Assembly: GCA_903844585.1 (NCBI GenBank)
Contig: CAIMUD010000006.1
Coordinates: 1 to 27,265, forward strand
Direction: 5' to 3'
Source of the DNA: an uncultured Actinomycetes bacterium
GTDB lineage: Bacteria > Actinomycetota > Actinomycetes > Nanopelagicales > Nanopelagicaceae
DNA length: 27,265 nt
In this document: in pieces, positions 22,645-27,265 of the stretch
Layout of the letters: every line of letters starts with the position of its first letter
Position numbering within the stretch: position 1 is the stretch's first letter
Notes under the pieces: model-generated
What the model was told of the DNA's origin: nothing
The model's input: the letters and a program-made list of their open reading frames with translations, nothing else
Databases searched by the model: none
Translations under genes and position numbers: made by a program

Positions 22645-25404
22645 TTACTCGGCAGAAGGCGTGGCTTTGCCTGAAGATTTCTTCTTTGCCGCCTTCTTTG
22701 CAGCAGCTTTCTTCACAGTGTTCTTCGTAAGAGTTGGCGCAGAATCTCCAGCTTTTACCTTTGCTGCTTTTTTGCGGGATTTCTTCGGTGATGGTCCGTT
22801 CTCTGCTTCCCACGCTCGACGTCCTGCCAGAAGTTCCAGACCGCGCTCAAGGGTGAGCGCTTCAAGTGTGTCACCACGACGAAGCGTTGCATTGGTTTCG
22901 CCATCAGTTACATACATACCAAAGCGACCGTCTTTAACAATAACTGGCTTTTCTGTCGCCGGATCGTTGCCAAGTTCTTTCAGCGGAGGCTTTGCAACAC
23001 CGCGGCGTCGTTCCTTTGGTTTTGAATAAATCTCAAGTGCATCATCGAGGGTAATCGAGAAAAGTTGTTCTTCACTTGTCAGTGTTCGTGAATCAACGCC
23101 AGCTTTTAGATATGGACCATAGCGACCGTTTTGTACAGTGATGTCCTCGCCTGCAGAGTTAGTGCCGAGCACGCGTGGCAATGAGAATAGTTTGAGCGCA
23201 TCATCAATGGTGATTGTGTCGAGCGTCATTGTCGAGAGAAGAGATGCAGTCTTTGGTTTTGGCGCATCTTTCTTTTTGCGCGGCTTCTTCGCACCTTCTT
23301 CTAAAACAACCACTGGGAAAACTTCTGTGATGTATGGGCCAAAGCGTCCACTCTTTGCAATGAGTTCGAACCCTGTTTGGGGATCTACACCAAGTTCGCG
23401 CTCTCCTGAAGGAGCTGCAAGTAGTTCGATAGCCTTTTCAAGTGTTAACTCATCTGGCGCTAACTCTTCAGGGATATTTGCAAGCTTTCGATCTTCACCC
23501 GGTAAATTTTCTTGAAGGTAAGCGCCATAGCGACCAACACGAATTTCAATGGTGTCCGATAAATTCATTGTGTTTGTTGCGCGTGCATCGATTGTTCCAA
23601 GATCAAGTGCCAACTCGTTAAGGCCTGGTTGACCATCAACGCCATAATAAAAATCTCTAAGCCAATCAACGCGCTCTGCTTCACCACTTGCAATCTTGTC
23701 TAGATCTTCTTCCATTGATGCTGTGAAGTCGTAATCAACAAGTTTTGTGAAGTGTGTTTCAAGAAGTCCAACAACAGAGAATGCGAGGAATGTTGGTACA
23801 AGTGCGCGGCCGCGCTTATAAACATATCCACGATCTTGAATTGTTTGAATAATTGATGCGAACGTTGATGGGCGGCCAATTCCAAGTTCTTCAAGGCGCT
23901 TAACTAAAGTTGGTTCGGTATAACGTGCAGGTGGCTTTGTATCGTGGCCTTCGCATCCGTATTCCTCGACTTTTACCGCTTGGCCAACGCTCATTGCGGG
24001 TAGGCGCTTATCGGTAGCTTCTTCATCAACCTTTGCGTTTTCATCGACGATGTCGTCGTATGCGGCAAGAAACCCTGGGAAGGTAATAACCGAACCATTT
24101 GCGCGGAAGATAGTTTCTTTCCCATCCGATGTCTTTGCATCGAAATCAACGCGCATCTGCAATTTCTTAGCATCAGCCATTTGGGATGCCACAGTGCGCT
24201 TCCAGATTAAGTCATAGAGTGCAAACTCATCACGTGAAAGTTCTGGCGCTAACTCGCCAGGAGTTTTAAATACATCTCCTGCTGGACGAATCGCTTCGTG
24301 TGCTTCTTGTGCATTTTTTGATTTACCTTGGTAGAGACGCGCAGTTTCATAAACATGGTCTGCTCCGTATAAAGCTTTTGCTGCGGCGCGAGCAGCTTTA
24401 ATTGCTTGATCAGATAAATTGATTGAGTCGGTACGCATGTAAGTGATGTAACCGTTTTCATACAAACGCTGTGCCACGCGCATTGTGATCTGTGCGCCCC
24501 AACCAAGTCTTGAACCTGCATCTTGCTGCATAGTTGAAGTTGTAAATGGTGGCTTTGGGCGTTCGGTGCGTGGGGATTCTTCCATTGACTTAACAGTCAG
24601 CGGAGTTGATTTGAGTGAATCAACAAGTGAGCGAGCGCTCTTCTCATCCAACAACAAAATGTTCTCGAGTGACTTCTCTTTTACTGCCCCATCTGCACCG
24701 AAGTCAGAAGTAGATGCAACTTTCTTTCCTTCTACTGATAAAAGCCTGGCAGTAAAACCGAGTTCGCACTTTGCATTTAAATCCCACCAAGAGGAGGAAA
24801 TAAAAGCCATACGTTCGCGTTCTTTTTCAACGATGAGTCTGGTCGCAACAGATTGCACGCGACCTGCAGAAATGCGTGGCATAACTTTCTTCCACAGAAC
24901 TGGAGAAAGTCTGTAACCATAAAGGCGATCAAGCACACGACGAGTTTCTTGTGCATCAATTAAGTGATAATCAAGATCGCGGGTATTTACTACCGCTTGG
25001 GCAATCGCCTCTTTTGTAATTTCATTAAAGACCATTCGTTTAATCGGAATCTTCGGTTGTAGGACTTCAACTAAGTGCCAGGCAATTGCTTCACCTTCGC
25101 GGTCTTCATCTGTTGCCAGCAATAATTCGTCGGCACCTTTCATAAGCTCTTTTAGCTCTGCAACCTTGGCTTTTTTATCTGGATTGATGACATAAAGGGG
25201 CGCAAAATCGTTTTCGATATCGACGCCTTCTTTAGACCAAGCGAGCTTCTTTACCTCTTTTGGGATATCGGCAGCGCGCTGTGGAAGGTCTCGAATATGG
25301 CCAACGCTTGCCTCGACGATGTAATCCTCGCCAAGGTAGCCGCCAATTTTGCGAGCTTTCGCTGGTGATTCAACGATCACCAGCTTCTTAAGGTCTTTTG
25401 CCAT
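22645..25404 (-). CDS. topA: DNA topoisomerase I (type IA)
   Basis: Relaxes negative supercoils. 919 residues. Seen: the Toprim domain from the N-terminus with the catalytic Glu12 in VESPAK and DEDREGEAIAWH (Asp99, Asp101), the active-site Tyr322 in GYITYMRTDSI, and RYTEPTLVKRLEELGIGRPSTFASII. The C-terminal third has several topoisomerase C-terminal repeats (GRYGPYLKAG, GRFGPYITEV, GRFGMYVTDG), then a Lys/Ala-rich tail of roughly 50 residues. No zinc-finger cysteine clusters are seen, as in actinobacterial enzymes, which use these repeats and the basic tail instead. It lies 18 nt downstream of hppA; the ribosome site is poor. In many Actinobacteria tmk follows closely, but here the glyoxylate/ureide island intervenes. 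Confidence 0.96.
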   Translation of the reverse strand: MAKDLKKLVIVESPAKARKIGGYLGEDYIVEASVGHIRDLPQRAADIPKEVKKLAWSKEGVDIENDFAPLYVINPDKKAKVAELKELMKGADELLLATDEDREGEAIAWHLVEVLQPKIPIKRMVFNEITKEAIAQAVVNTRDLDYHLIDAQETRRVLDRLYGYRLSPVLWKKVMPRISAGRVQSVATRLIVEKERERMAFISSSWWDLNAKCELGFTARLLSVEGKKVASTSDFGADGAVKEKSLENILLLDEKSARSLVDSLKSTPLTVKSMEESPRTERPKPPFTTSTMQQDAGSRLGWGAQITMRVAQRLYENGYITYMRTDSINLSDQAIKAARAAAKALYGADHVYETARLYQGKSKNAQEAHEAIRPAGDVFKTPGELAPELSRDEFALYDLIWKRTVASQMADAKKLQMRVDFDAKTSDGKETIFRANGSVITFPGFLAAYDDIVDENAKVDEEATDKRLPAMSVGQAVKVEEYGCEGHDTKPPARYTEPTLVKRLEELGIGRPSTFASIIQTIQDRGYVYKRGRALVPTFLAFSVVGLLETHFTKLVDYDFTASMEEDLDKIASGEAERVDWLRDFYYGVDGQPGLNELALDLGTIDARATNTMNLSDTIEIRVGRYGAYLQENLPGEDRKLANIPEELAPDELTLEKAIELLAAPSGERELGVDPQTGFELIAKSGRFGPYITEVFPVVVLEEGAKKPRKKKDAPKPKTASLLSTMTLDTITIDDALKLFSLPRVLGTNSAGEDITVQNGRYGPYLKAGVDSRTLTSEEQLFSITLDDALEIYSKPKERRRGVAKPPLKELGNDPATEKPVIVKDGRFGMYVTDGETNATLRRGDTLEALTLERGLELLAGRRAWEAENGPSPKKSRKKAAKVKAGDSAPTLTKNTVKKAAAKKAAKKKSSGKATPSAE

Positions 25405-25422
25405 TCGGGGGAAGGCCTATTT

Positions 25423-27265
25423 TTAGTATTCGATAGAAGTTGATTGGCGTCGACTGCGAATAAGTGCTCCGACGATAAATGCAACTGCAACGAGTGCAAT
25501 AACAAGTGAAATTGTTGATTGAGTAGGGAGAGCGAATCCAACAATCGCAGGTGTAATTAAAAGACCAACAAGGTTCATTACCTTGATAAGTGGATTAATT
25601 GCAGGACCTGCAGTGTCTTTAAATGGATCACCAACTGTGTCACCGATGATTGTTGCAGCGTGCGCATCAGAACCCTTGCCGCCGTAATGTCCATCTTCAA
25701 CCATCTTCTTTGCGTTATCCCACGCACCGCCAGAGTTTGAAAGAAATACAGCCATAAGTGTTCCGGTGCCGATTGCGCCAGCAAGGTATGCACCAAGTGC
25801 GCCGACGCCAAGACCAAAACCAACTGCGATAGGCGCCATCACTGCAAGCAAACCTGGTGTTGCAAGTTCGCGTAGTGAGTCGCGTGTACAGATATCTACA
25901 ACGCGGCCGTAATCAGGCTTCTCAGTTCCGTTCATGATTCCTGGATGGATCTTGAACTGGTTACGAACTTCCATAACCACAGCACCTGCTGCGCGTGATA
26001 CAGCGTTGATTGCAAGACCAGAAAAGAGGAATACAACTGCTGCTCCAACAATCAAACCAACAAGGTTACGTGGATCTGCAACATCTAGTACCCCCTGGAA
26101 CTGAAGTGCAACATCTTGTCCTTCACCAACTGCCTTGATAACAGCTTCCTTGATTGCATCTGTAAATGCACCGAATAGCGCAGTTGCTGCAAGTACTGCA
26201 GTTGCAATTGCGATTCCCTTTGTAATTGCCTTTGTTGTATTATCCACGGCATCGAGTGAAGTAAGGATCTGTGCACCTTCACCTTTAACATCGCCTGACA
26301 TTTCTGCAATGCCTTGCGCGTTATCTGAGATAGGACCAAATGTATCCATCGCAACGATGACACCTACAGTTGTAAGTAGTCCCGTACCGGCGATTGCAAT
26401 TGCAAAGAGTGACAAGACGATCGATCCGCCACCGAGTAAGAATGCACCGAAGACCGCTGCTGCAATAAGAATTGCTGAATAAACAGCTGATTCAAAACCA
26501 ATAGCAATACCAGCCAAAATCACTGTTGCGGCACCTGTTTGAGAGGATGCTGAAACATCATTTACTGGACGCTTGCCAACTTCGGTAAAGAAACCTGTAA
26601 GTAGTTGAATCGCGGCAGCGAGGGCGATACCGATAAGAACTGCGCCGTATGCAAGAACGCGTGGGTTGATGTTTCCAGCTTCTTCCAAAACCTTAGGAGA
26701 GAAGTTAGTAAGTAGATCGAACTTGCTTGGCAGGTATGTAAATGTTGCAAGACCAGTAAGGCCTGCAGAAATAATTGCTGACAAGAAGAACGAACGATTG
26801 ATTGCGCTCATCGCTGACTTATCAGTGCTGCGCATGCGAGTAAGGAAGATTCCGATAACTGCTGTAACGATTCCGATTGCAGGAACGATGAGTGGATAGA
26901 TCAGGCCTTCGTTACCGAAAGCTGCCTTACCCAAGATGAGCGCTGCAACGAGAGTTACTGCATATGACTCGAACAAGTCAGCTGCCATACCAGCGCAGTC
27001 ACCGACGTTATCTCCAACGTTGTCAGCAATTGTTGCTGCATTTCGTGGGTCATCTTCTGGAATATTCTTCTCAACTTTTCCAACAAGGTCAGCGCCGACA
27101 TCTGCTGCCTTTGTAAAGATGCCGCCGCCCACACGCATAAACATCGCGAGCATCGCTGCGCCAAAACCAAATCCTTCAAGAACTGTAGGAGCATTTTCAC
27201 GGAACAAAATAACAACGAGTGATGCGCCAACAAGTCCAAGGCCAACAGTTGTCATACCGACAACG
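25423..27265 (-). CDS. hppA: K+-independent H+-translocating membrane pyrophosphatase (partial, N-terminus beyond window)
   Basis: Integral membrane enzyme coupling pyrophosphate hydrolysis to proton export. At least 614 residues are visible; the frame stays open past the ATG at 27255 to the window edge, and by comparison with the family roughly 100-200 N-terminal residues are missing. Seen: the substrate-binding motif ADVGADLVGKVE, then DNVGDNVGDCAGMAADLFESY (split acidic motifs), and the C-terminal DAHAATIIGDTVGDPFKDT. At the potassium-dependence positions the sequence is DNTTKAITKG: Lys in place of Ala and Thr three residues later (K-x-x-T), the signature of the K+-independent class. Many hydrophobic helices alternate with these loops. 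Confidence 0.95.
   Translation of the reverse strand, partial: VVGMTTVGLGLVGASLVVILFRENAPTVLEGFGFGAAMLAMFMRVGGGIFTKAADVGADLVGKVEKNIPEDDPRNAATIADNVGDNVGDCAGMAADLFESYAVTLVAALILGKAAFGNEGLIYPLIVPAIGIVTAVIGIFLTRMRSTDKSAMSAINRSFFLSAIISAGLTGLATFTYLPSKFDLLTNFSPKVLEEAGNINPRVLAYGAVLIGIALAAAIQLLTGFFTEVGKRPVNDVSASSQTGAATVILAGIAIGFESAVYSAILIAAAVFGAFLLGGGSIVLSLFAIAIAGTGLLTTVGVIVAMDTFGPISDNAQGIAEMSGDVKGEGAQILTSLDAVDNTTKAITKGIAIATAVLAATALFGAFTDAIKEAVIKAVGEGQDVALQFQGVLDVADPRNLVGLIVGAAVVFLFSGLAINAVSRAAGAVVMEVRNQFKIHPGIMNGTEKPDYGRVVDICTRDSLRELATPGLLAVMAPIAVGFGLGVGALGAYLAGAIGTGTLMAVFLSNSGGAWDNAKKMVEDGHYGGKGSDAHAATIIGDTVGDPFKDTAGPAINPLIKVMNLVGLLITPAIVGFALPTQSTISLVIALVAVAFIVGALIRSRRQSTSIEY

Noticed and set aside
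1..27265. CRISPR arrays, tRNA/rRNA genes, insertion sequences, phage or toxin-antitoxin genes
   Set aside because: Looked for repeats with regular spacers, tRNA-like cloverleaf and CCA ends, transposase or integrase motifs; none seen. Coding sequence covers almost the whole window.

Overview
The window is a compact, nearly gap-free bacterial segment of moderate G+C. Several features point to an actinobacterium: dTMP kinase fused to an N-terminal MFS membrane domain, the hppA / topA / tmk / holB set on one strand, a malic enzyme with an N-terminal ACT domain, and topoisomerase I with a long lysine-rich tail instead of zinc fingers. The moderate G+C and tight packing would fit a streamlined freshwater lineage (Nanopelagicales/acI type). 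That placement is an inference.

Layout. Bases 1-4032 (minus strand) hold housekeeping genes: the start of holB, a GDP-mannose 4,6-dehydratase-like gene, and the MFS-dTMP kinase fusion. Bases 4064-11674 (minus) read, in transcription order, ACT-malic enzyme, malate synthase, allantoinase, allantoicase, a HpcH/CitE-type aldolase-like protein (DUF6986-like) and galE, with overlapping or nearly abutting ends, so probably one operon. Bases 11798-18768 (plus) hold an IclR-family regulator, then a five-gene branched-chain-amino-acid-type ABC transporter, an Asp/Glu/hydantoin-racemase-like protein and hydroxypyruvate isomerase. Bases 18765-22519 (minus) hold glycerate 2-kinase, glyoxylate carboligase and tartronate semialdehyde reductase. 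Bases 22645-27265 (minus) return to housekeeping genes: topA and an H+-pumping pyrophosphatase cut by the window edge.

Function. Bases ~5060-22519 form a ureide (allantoin) and glyoxylate utilisation island between topA and tmk. The ABC transporter may import the substrate. Allantoinase and allantoicase give ureidoglycolate and urea. Glyoxylate then leaves by two routes: with acetyl-CoA to malate and on to pyruvate (malate synthase, malic enzyme), or by gcl-glxR-glycerate kinase to 2-phosphoglycerate, with hydroxypyruvate isomerase as a side branch. No recognisable ureidoglycolate lyase or hydrolase is present. The aldolase-like protein and the racemase-like protein are the two unassigned enzymes that might fill this gap or a neighbouring one.

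Regulation visible in the sequence. A tandem 21-bp repeat containing the palindrome TTCCAC-N3-GTGGAA lies at the glxR promoter. A related 36-bp dyad with two elements 21 bp apart lies between malic enzyme and iclR. Both look like IclR-type operators just downstream of a -10 box. A 14-bp hairpin with a UUCG loop sits just after the binding-protein gene, inside the 5' end of the first ABC ATPase gene.

Most unusual points: the racemase-like protein has Gly in place of the first catalytic Cys and keeps the second (the arylmalonate-decarboxylase pattern); one ABC ATPase has lost its signature motif; and the UUCG hairpin. No tRNA, rRNA, CRISPR array, insertion sequence or phage gene was seen, and no gene-free stretch exceeds 300 bases.
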